From: Gilliamella sp. wkB112 | Lineage (GTDB): Bacteria; Pseudomonadota; Gammaproteobacteria; Enterobacterales; Orbaceae | Assembly: GCF_001690685.1 (NCBI RefSeq) | Contig: NZ_LZGL01000009.1 | Location: 186,001 to 250,000, forward strand | Direction of reading: 5' to 3' | Length of the DNA: 64,000 nt | Part shown: one piece after another, positions 9,075-17,756 of the stretch | How the letters are laid out: each line of letters begins with the position of its first letter | Position numbering within the stretch: the stretch's first letter is position 1 | Made by a program: the position numbers and the translations under genes | Notes under the pieces: model-generated | Databases searched by the model: none | What the model saw: only the letters and a program-made list of their open reading frames with translations | What the model was told of the DNA's origin: nothing

Positions 9075-10178
9075 GTGATTCTTCGACGATATTTAGCTAA
9101 AGAAACATTAAAAGCGCAAACAGCAATACTGTTTATTTTATTGTTAATTTTCTTTTCGCAAAAATTAATTAGGATTTTGTCTAGTGCTATAGAAGGAAAC
9201 ATTCCGCGTGACTTAATTATGCCATTATTGGTATTAGGTATCTCTAATATGGTGGACCTCATTCTACCTTTAAGTCTATTTTTAGGTATATTAGTAACTT
9301 TTGGCCGTCTATATACCGACAGTGAAATGGTGGCGATGTATGCCTGTGGTGTAAAAAAAAGCATCACTTTTCAAGTAGTTTTTTTCCTATGTATCGTTAC
9401 CTGTGGTTTAACTGCAGTCAATACTCTTTGGTTTGGCCCTTGGTCTAGTGTTAAACAAGATCAATTAGTCGAAAATGCAAGGATAAACCCAAGTTTAACC
9501 GGATTATTGGCGGGGCAATTTCAGCAAACACCAGATGGTAATTCTGTCATATATATCGGTAATGTAAGTAATAGCAACTTAGAAAATGTGTTTATTGTAC
9601 AAACCAATCCTAAACCTGGTCAACGACCGTCAATCATCATTGCTAACAAAGGTAAGACTGGGAATGACAATGATGGTAATCAGATTATTACACTAGAAGA
9701 AGCAAATCGTTATGAAGGCAATACTCAATTAAAGGATTTTCGCATCTCCAATTTTCATAATTATTTAGGCGTAATTAAACCAAAAGATTTAAATGCACCC
9801 GAAGATCAAGATAAAGTTGAGGCTCAACAACTAGGAATGTCGGAATTATTAACCACCCCGACACTAAAAGCGGAAGCGGAGTTATATTGGCGCCTAACAT
9901 TGATAATTTCAGTACCTTTAATGGCGTTCTTGGTTATTCCACTTAGTGTTTCTAATGCAAGACAAGGGCGTTTAGCACAAATAATGCCAGCCTTATTGCT
10001 TTACCTTATTTACTTTTTATTAGCCAGTTCTATCAAGGCTAATGCCGGTAAGGGACGTTTAGATCCTGCTTTGTGGTTTTATGTGATTAATTTGGCATAT
10101 TTTGTTATTGCCGTCATTTTGAATTGTTGGGATAACTTATTCATGCGTAAACTTCGATTAAAATATACAGCATCGTAA
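9075..10178 (+). CDS. lptF: LPS export ABC transporter permease LptF
   Basis: A 367-residue permease of the LptB2FG complex, which extracts lipopolysaccharide from the inner membrane and passes it to LptC. The N-terminus ILRRYLAKETLKAQ aligns with known LptF, followed by paired membrane helices, a periplasmic beta-jellyroll domain of about 170 residues, and C-terminal helices. The start codon is GTG at 9075: the overlapping ATG two bases earlier is out of frame and runs into TGA, while AGGT lies upstream. It is followed 11 bases later by lptG. Divergence from pepA is conserved in enterics. Confidence 0.94.
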   Translation: MILRRYLAKETLKAQTAILFILLLIFFSQKLIRILSSAIEGNIPRDLIMPLLVLGISNMVDLILPLSLFLGILVTFGRLYTDSEMVAMYACGVKKSITFQVVFFLCIVTCGLTAVNTLWFGPWSSVKQDQLVENARINPSLTGLLAGQFQQTPDGNSVIYIGNVSNSNLENVFIVQTNPKPGQRPSIIIANKGKTGNDNDGNQIITLEEANRYEGNTQLKDFRISNFHNYLGVIKPKDLNAPEDQDKVEAQQLGMSELLTTPTLKAEAELYWRLTLIISVPLMAFLVIPLSVSNARQGRLAQIMPALLLYLIYFLLASSIKANAGKGRLDPALWFYVINLAYFVIAVILNCWDNLFMRKLRLKYTAS

Positions 10179-10189
10179 AGGAGAAATTG

Positions 10190-11254
10190 ATGTTTTCGAT
10201 TTTAGATCGCTATATTGGAAAAACTATTTTATATACTATCGGATTAAGCCTGTTTTTGTTAATAAGCTTATCGGGTATTATTCGTTTCATCGATCAATTA
10301 AGAAAAATCAAAGTTGATTATGATGCTATTTCTGTGGGTATTTATTCGTTATTGATGGTTCCTAAAGACTTAGAAGTATTTTTCCCTATGGCGGCTTTAC
10401 TAGGCGCTTTAATTGGGCTGGGAATGTTAGCGTCAAGTAGTGAACTCATTGTTATGGAAACCTCTGGATTTAGTCGCTACAAAATTGCTAAAGCAGTAAT
10501 GAAAACGGCTTTACCTTTAGTTCTTATTACCATGGCAATTGGCGAATGGGTGGCACCAATTAGTGAGCAAACAGCTCGTAATATGCGTTCAGAAAAGATC
10601 TACGGTAATTCATTAATGGCTGAACAAGGTAGTTTATGGACCAAAGATGGTAATGATTATGTCTATATTGGCCATGTTGATAGTGACAACTCTATTTCAA
10701 ATATTAATATCTATTCTGTCGACAACAATAAGTTATTATCAGTAACCCATGCCGCTAACGGAGTGTTCCAAGATGGCGTTTGGAACCTAACCCAAATTGA
10801 TAAAAATGATTTTACTCAACCTAATAAAGTTATAGGTAGTAATATGATTTCTATGCAATGGAAAACTAATATCACCCCGGATAAATTAAGCATTGTAGCC
10901 TTTGATCCTGATTCCCTTTCGGCTTCAGGTCTATATCAATATGCCCAATACTTAGAAAGCTCAGGTCAAGATACTAAATATTATGATCTGCTATTCTGGA
11001 AAAAACTAATTAAACCAATTTCCGTTGCCGTAATGATGCTATTGGCATTATCTTTTATTTTTGGCCCTTTACGTAGTGTATCAATGGGGATACGGGTTGT
11101 TATTGGGATATCGTTCGGTTTTCTATTCTATATTGCGGATAATCTCTTTGCGCAAATCAGTATTGTAATTGGTATTTATCCAATCATAGGATCTTTGTTA
11201 ACCAGTTTTGTATTCTTACTAATCAGCTATGCGCTATTCAAACGCAAAAATTAA
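10190..11254 (+). CDS. lptG: LPS export ABC transporter permease LptG
   Basis: A 354-residue partner of LptF in the LptB2FGC lipopolysaccharide extractor. It begins MFSILDRYIGKTILYTIGLSL, typical of LptG, and has the same plan of N-terminal helices, central periplasmic jellyroll and C-terminal helices. I chose the ATG at 10190 because AAAGGAG lies six bases upstream; a TTG one codon earlier is also in frame. Expression with lptF is near certain from the 11-base spacing. A strong hairpin follows the stop. Confidence 0.94.
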   Translation: MFSILDRYIGKTILYTIGLSLFLLISLSGIIRFIDQLRKIKVDYDAISVGIYSLLMVPKDLEVFFPMAALLGALIGLGMLASSSELIVMETSGFSRYKIAKAVMKTALPLVLITMAIGEWVAPISEQTARNMRSEKIYGNSLMAEQGSLWTKDGNDYVYIGHVDSDNSISNINIYSVDNNKLLSVTHAANGVFQDGVWNLTQIDKNDFTQPNKVIGSNMISMQWKTNITPDKLSIVAFDPDSLSASGLYQYAQYLESSGQDTKYYDLLFWKKLIKPISVAVMMLLALSFIFGPLRSVSMGIRVVIGISFGFLFYIADNLFAQISIVIGIYPIIGSLLTSFVFLLISYALFKRKN

Positions 11255-11303
11255 AATAATCACTAATCAGCAACTAATTAAGCCAATTAATAAAATAAAC
11301 TGT

Positions 11304-11338
11304 TTATCCTATCATTTATAGTTAAAGTGATAGGATAA
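11304..11338. terminator. bidirectional terminator-like hairpin between lptG and msrB
   Basis: A perfect 11-base inverted repeat (TTATCCTATCA / TGATAGGATAA) with a 13-base loop lies between the convergent lptG and msrB genes, with A/T-rich flanks on both sides. Its position suggests it ends both transcripts. Confidence 0.7.
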
Positions 11339-11347
11339 GTGATAATT

Positions 11348-11791
11348 TTAATCATCGGTAAACAGTTTTAAAAATTCACCATAACCGGCTGCTTGTAACT
11401 GCTCTTTAGGTATAAAACGCAAAGCCGCAGAATTAATACAATATCGCAAACCACCTAATGATTCAGGACCATCATTAAATACATGCCCTAAGTGGGAATC
11501 AGCATTAACAGAACGTACTTCAGTACGCCGCATACCATAGCTATCATCTTGTTTTTCGATAATATGTTCATGATTTACTGGTTTTGCAAAGCTGGGCCAC
11601 CCACAACCGGAATCAAATTTATCTAATGAGGTAAATAAGGGTTCTCCCGACACAATGTCCACATATAACCCGGCTCTATGGTTTGCATTAAATTCATTTT
11701 CAAAAGGTGGTTCGGTGCCATTTTGTTGAGTTACTCGATATTGTATGGGGGTTAAGGCAGCAATAGCTTTTTGCTTATCTTGATTATTCAT
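11348..11791 (-). CDS. msrB: peptide-methionine (R)-S-oxide reductase MsrB, zinc-free type
   Basis: A 147-residue MsrB that reduces the R epimer of methionine sulfoxide in proteins. The catalytic Cys118 ([13 protein letters not shown]) and resolving Cys63 (SGCGWPSF) are present, with HLGHVF between them. The four zinc-binding Cys of the E. coli enzyme are missing: the positions read [11 protein letters not shown] and SVNADSH. This makes it the PilB-like, metal-free subtype. There is no signal peptide, so it acts in the cytoplasm. It lies 69 bases after a cytochrome b561 gene that itself follows msrA, so the three probably form one oxidative-stress transcript. Confidence 0.94.
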   Translation of the reverse strand: MNNQDKQKAIAALTPIQYRVTQQNGTEPPFENEFNANHRAGLYVDIVSGEPLFTSLDKFDSGCGWPSFAKPVNHEHIIEKQDDSYGMRRTEVRSVNADSHLGHVFNDGPESLGGLRYCINSAALRFIPKEQLQAAGYGEFLKLFTDD

Positions 11792-11860
11792 AATTCACCT
11801 AGCTCGATTAATATTTTTAAGAGTTAATAGATAATACTTCATACTCATCAATTAATGACT

Positions 11861-12379
11861 TTATAACATCGATTGTAATACTTTATCTTTACAGCAAAAG
11901 TAATGATATAAGGCTCCAGCTATATGCATAATCAGCAACAAAACCAATAAGTAAGAACAACTTTTATGCAAAGCGTGAAAGAAGGAATAAAATTCATTAG
12001 GCATATCGATAGCCGGAATCGAAATTATGCCAAAAACGTTCAGTGAATGACCACTCATTAGATAACCAGATAAGGGTAAAATAATAAGCAGAATATACAG
12101 CATACCTTGAACTGATTTTGACAAAGCACGTTGTAATTTTGCTTGATTAGCTAATACGTCCGGTACCTTATCTTGAATAACCACCACAATTTGCCACACG
12201 GTTAACATAAAAATTACCACTCCGAAAGATTTATGTAACAAAAACACGTGACTCATGCCGCCTAAGATAAATGCTGCTTGGATTTTAACAAACATAATCA
12301 TACTGATTATTATGGTTATCACTGCTGATGACCAATGGAGCCATTTTTGTTTGGTACTGTATTGCGGGTAATCTTGCAT
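11861..12379 (-). CDS. cytochrome b561 family membrane protein
   Basis: A 172-residue, four-helix di-heme b cytochrome of the bacterial b561 family. Candidate heme-ligand His occur in KWLHWSS near the N-terminus, in LLHKSFG, and in HALHKSCSY and LIMHIAGALYHYF near the C-terminus. Such proteins shuttle electrons between quinone and periplasmic acceptors, and some act as superoxide oxidases. Its start lies only two bases from the msrA stop, so translation is probably coupled. Placement between msrA and msrB suggests a role in oxidative stress or redox supply, which is inference. Confidence 0.85.
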   Translation of the reverse strand: MQDYPQYSTKQKWLHWSSAVITIIISMIMFVKIQAAFILGGMSHVFLLHKSFGVVIFMLTVWQIVVVIQDKVPDVLANQAKLQRALSKSVQGMLYILLIILPLSGYLMSGHSLNVFGIISIPAIDMPNEFYSFFHALHKSCSYLLVLLLIMHIAGALYHYFCCKDKVLQSML

Positions 12380-12381
12380 TA

Positions 12382-12933
12382 TTATTTACCTTTGGCGTTA
12401 TTTTTATCCTGCCAATGTTGGGAAATAAACCCAGAACGACCGGACAACTGATAATAACGATTATAATGTTGCGGCTGTTTTTTATAATATTCTTGGTGAT
12501 AATCCTCAGCTGGGTAAAATGCCACCGCCGGCTCTATTGTTACATTAATTGGTTGCGTAAAGCGCCCGCTAGTTTGTAGTGCTTGCTTAGAGGCTAACGC
12601 TTGTTTATGTTGTGACTCATTATGATAAAAGATCACTGGTCGATAAGAATTACCACGATCAGCAAATTGACCATTAGCATCAGTAGGATCGATTTGTTGC
12701 CAAAAGATCTCAAGTAAAGTGTTATAACTAATTATATTTGGATCAAACGTAATTTGTACCGCTTCAGTATGCCCGGTATCACCACGACAAACTTGCTCAT
12801 AAGTGGGATTAACCACATGACCACCGGTATAACCGGAAATAACACTAATCACCCCATCATAACGATCAAAAGGTTTTACCATACACCAAAAACAACCACC
12901 AGCAAATGTTGCTTGTTCATATTGTGGCATCAT
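12382..12933 (-). CDS. msrA: peptide-methionine (S)-S-oxide reductase MsrA
   Basis: A 183-residue MsrA that reduces the S epimer of methionine sulfoxide. The catalytic motif GGCFWC (Cys14, numbered from the first Met) is followed by [28 protein letters not shown], and [18 protein letters not shown], all standard for the family. Two ATG codons are adjacent. A GGAGG site lies two bases before the first and five before the second, so the second (12930) is the likelier initiator. It leads the three-gene unit msrA-cytochrome b561-msrB, with cytoplasmic location and no signal peptide. Confidence 0.95.
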   Translation of the reverse strand: MMPQYEQATFAGGCFWCMVKPFDRYDGVISVISGYTGGHVVNPTYEQVCRGDTGHTEAVQITFDPNIISYNTLLEIFWQQIDPTDANGQFADRGNSYRPVIFYHNESQHKQALASKQALQTSGRFTQPINVTIEPAVAFYPAEDYHQEYYKKQPQHYNRYYQLSGRSGFISQHWQDKNNAKGK

Positions 12934-13093
12934 AACCTCCAGTTAAATCTTAATAAAAAAAAATCGTTTTGCTCACCCATTTGTTACTAACACTATTAAC
13001 CAACCACTGAAACAAATAATTGCTACTAAATATTGAAAAACTCAAAAACAGTAGCATATCACGGAAACAAATTAATGTTTCGGAGGACTTCTT

Positions 13094-13366
13094 ATGGCAA
13101 GTGGATGGGCATCTGACGATGCAGTTAATCAACAAATTGATGGTACTATTGCTGACGCTATTGACAATGCCAGACGCCAACTAAATCAAAATTCATTAAG
13201 TGCCAGTTATTGTAGCGAATGTGGTGATCCAATTCCTGAGGCACGCAGATTAGCCTTATCTGGCGTTCAATATTGCATTCATTGTCAACAACAGATTGAC
13301 AAGCAATTAGCCAATGCCACCGCTCTATATAATCGCCGTGGTAGCAAAGACAGTCAATTGCGCTAA
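13094..13366 (+). CDS. ybiI: DksA/TraR-type zinc finger protein YbiI
   Basis: A 90-residue C4 zinc-finger protein closely resembling E. coli YbiI: the N-terminus MASGWASDDAVNQQID and the C-terminus YNRRGSKDSQLR are diagnostic. The zinc ligands are in YCSECGDPIPEAR and CIHCQQ. Members look like truncated DksA/TraR proteins and may act at the RNA polymerase secondary channel, but the role of YbiI is not settled. The ATG is preceded by CGGAGG at good spacing. It forms a single-gene unit, divergent from msrA and closed by a strong hairpin. Confidence 0.93.
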   Translation: MASGWASDDAVNQQIDGTIADAIDNARRQLNQNSLSASYCSECGDPIPEARRLALSGVQYCIHCQQQIDKQLANATALYNRRGSKDSQLR

Positions 13367-13406
13367 TTGCATTCGATGGGTTACTTACCCATCATAATGC
13401 AATTAG
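13363..13406. terminator. long hairpin between ybiI and the DUF421 gene
   Basis: The inverted repeat CTAATTGCAT ... ATGCAATTAG, continued inside by GATGGGT ... ACCCATC, starts at the ybiI stop codon and lies between convergent genes. It most likely serves as a bidirectional terminator. Confidence 0.7.
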
Positions 13407-13421
13407 TTGGACAAGACTTAA

Positions 13422-14078
13422 TTATTGTGTTTTTTTTGCCTTACGTACTGCATCATAAGGGTAAATAATAAATTTATTATCAAACCATTCAGCACAAAAG
13501 ATATCTTTTATATCATCATAGCCTTGTTTTTGGATTTGTTGTTGCACCCAATCTTCATCTTTATGGATTTGTTCAATATTATCATGGCTTATACCGCCAT
13601 TTTCAATGATCAACACCGCAATATCCTTCTCACCTTTTTTTATAATGGTTAAAGAACCATTTAATTCATACCAAACATGTTTTAATTGATCAAACGAAGA
13701 AATACCTTGAACATTAACCAAAGTTTCAAAATCTCTAACTGGTAAATTAGCTTTAACAAAATTATCAGTAATTAAGTTACCATTTTTAACCAGTAAAATA
13801 GGTTCACCGTCAATGGCGTCCCTTAACCGGGAATTTTTAGATTTTATGAAACGAATTAGAATTAATAATCCAGCCCAAATAGCGACTAGCCCTGCAGCTT
13901 CCCACGCCGATACGCTAGGACTAAGTAACGCCCCCCCAACTAGCGCACCTATTACCATACTACCTACTTGGTCCAACTGCGACATAGGTGCAATTTGACT
14001 TTTACCAGATAATTTCACATAAATAAGTAAAATAACTAAAGCTAATATAAATTTTGGCGCCATTTGTAACAAATACAT
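13422..14078 (-). CDS. DUF421 (YetF/YcaP-type) membrane protein
   Basis: A 218-residue protein with three N-terminal membrane helices (residues about 5-80) followed by a soluble domain of DUF421 type. The second helix region reads KSQIAPMSQLDQVGSMVIGALVGG, a variant of the family's usual motif. The soluble part contains a predicted YetF-like fold with LLVKNGNLITDNF and VLIIENGGI. A GGAGG site precedes the ATG. The biochemical role of the family is unknown; in Bacillus relatives it is linked to spores or stress. It is single-gene, convergent with ybiI. Confidence 0.8.
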   Translation of the reverse strand: MYLLQMAPKFILALVILLIYVKLSGKSQIAPMSQLDQVGSMVIGALVGGALLSPSVSAWEAAGLVAIWAGLLILIRFIKSKNSRLRDAIDGEPILLVKNGNLITDNFVKANLPVRDFETLVNVQGISSFDQLKHVWYELNGSLTIIKKGEKDIAVLIIENGGISHDNIEQIHKDEDWVQQQIQKQGYDDIKDIFCAEWFDNKFIIYPYDAVRKAKKTQ

Positions 14079-14417
14079 TAATTACCTCCAAGTTAATATT
14101 TTATTTTTAACTACCAGTAAAACTAAGTATCAATAAAATCATAAAACTAGAAAACATCTAAAAAATCTTTATACACATGGGACACAACTTTATTCAATTG
14201 AGAATGTGACAATGTTTGCCATTAATTATTCGAAACAAACACTGTTGATATATTTATATATAAGAAGGCTTAATTATTATACGCTAGAAAATATAAATTA
14301 TTAACTTTTTTCATAAGTTTAAACTAGGTAACAGACAATATATGGTAATAATTTTAAAAGGACCATTTTTAATTACAAATATGATCAATATGCATCATTT
14401 CGCATTTGGTAAAATCA
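14079..14417. other. intergenic stretch, no gene seen
   Basis: About 340 A/T-rich bases between the DUF421 gene and the HPP gene. I found no convincing ORF, RNA or strong hairpin. It includes the promoter side of the DUF421 gene and the downstream side of the HPP gene. Confidence 0.6.
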
Positions 14418-14957
14418 TTAATTCTCTTTTTTATTTTTTAAAATAGCAAACCAATAATTAGGCCATTTAGTTTTACTAAATAAATTATTAATAATGTAAG
14501 CATCAATTACTAATAAGATTGCACCTGATAAAACAGGAAATAAAAGGAAAATGTAACCATAATCTACTTTGTCTGCTGTTAATAATATAACCAAAGGATT
14601 AGCACCAGCTGGTGGATGTACGCATCTAAAAAACTGCATTGCGGTAATTGCACACCCCACAGCTAGTGAAATTATAATAATAGAATGACCAAATAACTGT
14701 AAAAAAGCCAAACCAATGAAAGCTGATATCAAATGTCCAAAAATAACATTTCGAGGTTGAGCCAGAGGCGATTTAGATACAGCAAACAAAATAACACAAG
14801 TTGCTCCAAATGGAGCCATTATAAAATAATTACCAGTGAATTTAGTTAATAACAGTAAAGTTAATATAGCCATAAATCCACCAAGTAATCCTTGGATTAA
14901 TTCGATAAATTTTGGTCTATTAGCAAGTTTTTCCTTGCCCAAGATGAACGATTTCAT
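14418..14957 (-). CDS. HPP family membrane protein
   Basis: A 179-residue integral membrane protein with about four hydrophobic helices and the defining motif CVHPPAGANPL near residue 113, plus APFGATCVILFAVSKSPLAQPRN around residue 50, the typical signature of the family. Some HPP proteins transport nitrite in plastids and cyanobacteria; substrates in gammaproteobacteria are not established. The gene is transcribed divergently from a TetR regulator, and the 135 bases between them hold two palindromic operator-like sites. It is therefore very likely the regulator's target. The C-terminal tail KNKKEN is cytoplasmic. Confidence 0.87.
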   Translation of the reverse strand: MKSFILGKEKLANRPKFIELIQGLLGGFMAILTLLLLTKFTGNYFIMAPFGATCVILFAVSKSPLAQPRNVIFGHLISAFIGLAFLQLFGHSIIIISLAVGCAITAMQFFRCVHPPAGANPLVILLTADKVDYGYIFLLFPVLSGAILLVIDAYIINNLFSKTKWPNYWFAILKNKKEN

Positions 14958-15024
14958 TATTCTTTTATCCTATATCATTATATAAATATGAAGCATTATT
15001 AAAATGCTAATTAGCTTAAAATAA

Positions 15025-15067
15025 GTGTACAGCTCGGTACACCTTTAAGTGTAGTACAGATCTGTAC
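15025..15067. promoter_or_regulatory. paired palindromic operators between HPP gene and tetR-family gene
   Basis: Two related inverted repeats sit side by side. GTGTAC-6 bases-GTACAC occupies 15025-15042, and a perfect 14-base palindrome GTACAGATCTGTAC occupies 15054-15067. The shared half-site is GTAC with flanking GTGT/ACAC. The sites lie between divergent start codons, ending 25 bases before the regulator's ATG, and most likely bind the TetR-family protein. Confidence 0.75.
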
Positions 15068-15092
15068 ACTTTGCAATTATTTTGGATAATTA

Positions 15093-15647
15093 ATGAAAAA
15101 AGCATACGATATAATAGCCAAAACTGCTGAAAAACTTTTTAACCAAAGTGGGTTCGGCAATGTAGGTGTTGACGAAATTAGGGACCAATCTGGCTGTTCA
15201 AAAACAACTTTATATAAAAATTTTGGTAGCAAAGATAAGCTTATTCACGATGTTTTAAAAATAAGAGACATGAGATTTAAACAAGCTCTTGAAGAATCGA
15301 TAGAAGATACTATCGGATATGAAGCAATTAACAAATTATTTCAATGGCATTGCCGATGGTTTGCTGAAAATGATTTTAATGGTTGCTTATTTACTCGTGC
15401 AATAGAAGAGAAACATAATGAAGAATCAATTGAAGCTATTGTTTTTGAACATAAAGAATTTATACGTGAACTAATAAATCGTAGCCTAAAACACTATTCT
15501 AATCGCTCAGCCCTTACTAATAATCTGATGATTATTCTTGAAGGTTTTATCAATATAAGTGTCATATATAAGAACCATCAAAATCAATACCAACAAATTG
15601 CCCAAGATACCTTAGAACTCGTATCGAATTTATTGAAAAATCAATGA
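15093..15647 (+). CDS. TetR/AcrR family transcriptional regulator
   Basis: A 184-residue repressor-type protein. The N-terminal helix-turn-helix (about 5-50) reads AEKLFNQSGFGNVGVDEI followed by SGCSKTTLYKNFGSKDKLI, a textbook TetR DNA-binding domain. The C-terminal ligand domain contains the block WFAENDFNGCLFTRAIEE, seen in a subfamily that controls small transporters or oxidoreductases. It is divergent from the HPP membrane protein gene, with palindromic sites in the shared promoter, implying control of both genes. The ligand is unknown. Confidence 0.9.
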   Translation: MKKAYDIIAKTAEKLFNQSGFGNVGVDEIRDQSGCSKTTLYKNFGSKDKLIHDVLKIRDMRFKQALEESIEDTIGYEAINKLFQWHCRWFAENDFNGCLFTRAIEEKHNEESIEAIVFEHKEFIRELINRSLKHYSNRSALTNNLMIILEGFINISVIYKNHQNQYQQIAQDTLELVSNLLKNQ

Positions 15648-15710
15648 TTTTTGTTAGTTTATTATTGAATTAATCAATAATAAACTCTGGATATTATTCT
15701 GAAAATTTAT

Positions 15711-15733
15711 TTAAGCCCAACATGTGGGCTTAA
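15711..15733. terminator. hairpin between tetR-family gene and sstT
   Basis: TTAAGCCCA and TGGGCTTAA form a perfect 9-base stem with a short loop, between two convergent genes. This is probably a bidirectional terminator. Confidence 0.65.
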
Positions 15734-15763
15734 TAATTTAATTAACTCTTAAAAAATATAGCT

Positions 15764-17014
15764 TTATGATTTATTTAGTTCTATTTGTCTTTGCTTTTTT
15801 TTAGTTGCCGAAGAAACAGCACCAATAAACACCACATCACTTGAAGAATTCAATGCTGTTTCTACAGAATCTTGAATCACACCAATGGCAATACCAATAC
15901 CAATTACTTTAGCCGAAATTTCATTTGGTATACCAAACATACTACAAGCAACAGGAATCAGTAATAATGATCCGCCGGCAATACCTGAAGCACCGCAAGC
16001 ACAAACAGAGGTGACAATACATAGTAATACAGCAGAATAGATATCGACATTGATATGCATTGAATTAACTGTAGCTAATGTCAAAACAGTGATAGTTATT
16101 GCTGCACCAGACATATTAATTGCTGCTCCTAATGGCACCGCTACAGAATAAGTATCTTCATCCATTTTTAGACGTTTACAAATTTCAATATTAACTGGGA
16201 TATTAGCTGCTGAACTACGAGTAAAGAAAGCCGGTATTGCACTATCTTTTAATGAGGTAAATACTAGTGGATAAGGATTCTTATGCATCACTAAGTAAGC
16301 TAATAATGGATTTATGATCAATGCTACAATTAGCATACATGAAACTAATACCACTAATAAATGAGCATATTTAAATAATTCACCAAAACCAGTCTCTGCC
16401 AATGTTGACGAAACTAATCCAAAGACGCCTATCGGGGCAAATCGAATAATAATTCTAACAATGAAAGAAATAGCGTACGATAAATCATTCATCATTACTT
16501 TTGTCGATTCTTTGGCATGCCTTAATGCTAAACCAATACCAACACCCCAGATAATTAAACCAATATAATTAGCTTTTACTAAAGCATTAACAGGATTATC
16601 TATCATTTTATCCAACAAGGTTTTTAATACTTCTGAAACACCATTTGGAGGAGTTAATTGAATTTGTTCAACAGATTCCCCTAAGGAAATTTGTGATGGA
16701 AACAAAAAGCTTGCAATTGTTGCTAATAAAGCAGCTAACATCATTCCAGCAAAGTACAATGATATTAATACTTTCATATTGGCACGTTTACCTTGCTGAT
16801 GACTAGATATCGATGCAATAACCAAAATTAACACTAGTATTGGCGCTACCGATTTTAGTGCATTGATAAATAATTCCCCCAACAGTGACATGCCTAATGC
16901 CGTGTCCTTAGAGACCGCAGCAAGGATAATACCCAAAATTAAACCAAGCAGAATTTGTGGTATTAATCCTATTTTAAAATAAAGACGAATCAGAGGATTG
17001 GTTGAATGAGTCAT
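15764..17014 (-). CDS. sstT: serine/threonine:Na+ symporter SstT
   Basis: A 416-residue member of the dicarboxylate/amino acid:cation symporter family, closest to SstT, which imports serine and threonine with sodium across the inner membrane. Matching stretches include ALKSVAPILVLILVIASI, AFFTRSSAANIPVNIEICKR (the serine-rich hairpin), GAAINMSGAAITITVLTLA and CACGASGIAGGSLLLIP, followed by QDSVETALNSSSDVVF. Length equals the E. coli protein. It is a single-gene unit with a long upstream region. Confidence 0.94.
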   Translation of the reverse strand: MTHSTNPLIRLYFKIGLIPQILLGLILGIILAAVSKDTALGMSLLGELFINALKSVAPILVLILVIASISSHQQGKRANMKVLISLYFAGMMLAALLATIASFLFPSQISLGESVEQIQLTPPNGVSEVLKTLLDKMIDNPVNALVKANYIGLIIWGVGIGLALRHAKESTKVMMNDLSYAISFIVRIIIRFAPIGVFGLVSSTLAETGFGELFKYAHLLVVLVSCMLIVALIINPLLAYLVMHKNPYPLVFTSLKDSAIPAFFTRSSAANIPVNIEICKRLKMDEDTYSVAVPLGAAINMSGAAITITVLTLATVNSMHINVDIYSAVLLCIVTSVCACGASGIAGGSLLLIPVACSMFGIPNEISAKVIGIGIAIGVIQDSVETALNSSSDVVFIGAVSSATKKKQRQIELNKS

Positions 17015-17756
17015 AACATTTCCTTATATCTTCAATAGTACGCTAAGACATTAATATGCCTTAACATTTGATTAAATTTGTAAAAAATTAAAAATCTATT
17101 TATACATATTGCATTGGTTAATTATGGCGTGTCAATATTTAACCAATTTTTGCTGGTTTATAGCCAGCATTCACATAGTTACCTTCAGCAATCACCTGTT
17201 TTAAACTACCTTAACGGTGTGCAATGACTTAAACTTACACTTCATTTAATACAAGCAATTAGTATGCCATAGTGTAAAGAAATCGTTATTATTGCGGCTT
17301 AATATAATTACTGTTTTTCACTCAAAAGGCTAATTAAAAAAAATTATAATCAATAAATAAGTGCACTAATGGATTACTGGTAAGCAATAATATTTATGTA
17401 TTTGCACCAAAAATATGCACAGCGTCGTATTAAAATGGTGCAAATAAATTGCATCAATGTTTTAGAGGCTACAAGATAGTGTAAAGATGTTTCAGTAGTG
17501 GCATACGTTTAAGCATTTAAAAAACAAGAAAAATTATAATACAAGTAAATCTAAAACTAAATTAGCAATCTTTGTGACAGGATTAACCGTAATAAACACA
17601 ATATATAGTTTTAGAATAAAAAAATAATTAATAACCCATAACGATTTCCATTAACAATATATAATGTCACAAATGAAAAGATTTTTGCTAGCTAAATTAA
17701 AGTGAATTTAAACTAATACAATTAGCATAAAATATACATACCTGATATCAGAATAA
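17015..17756. other. long intergenic region upstream of sstT
   Basis: About 740 A/T-rich bases with no convincing ORF. A small hairpin (GCTGG / CCAGC near 17150-17170) is visible about 130 bases upstream of sstT, possibly part of its leader. Nothing else recognisable was found; the region may contain decayed coding sequence. Confidence 0.5.
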
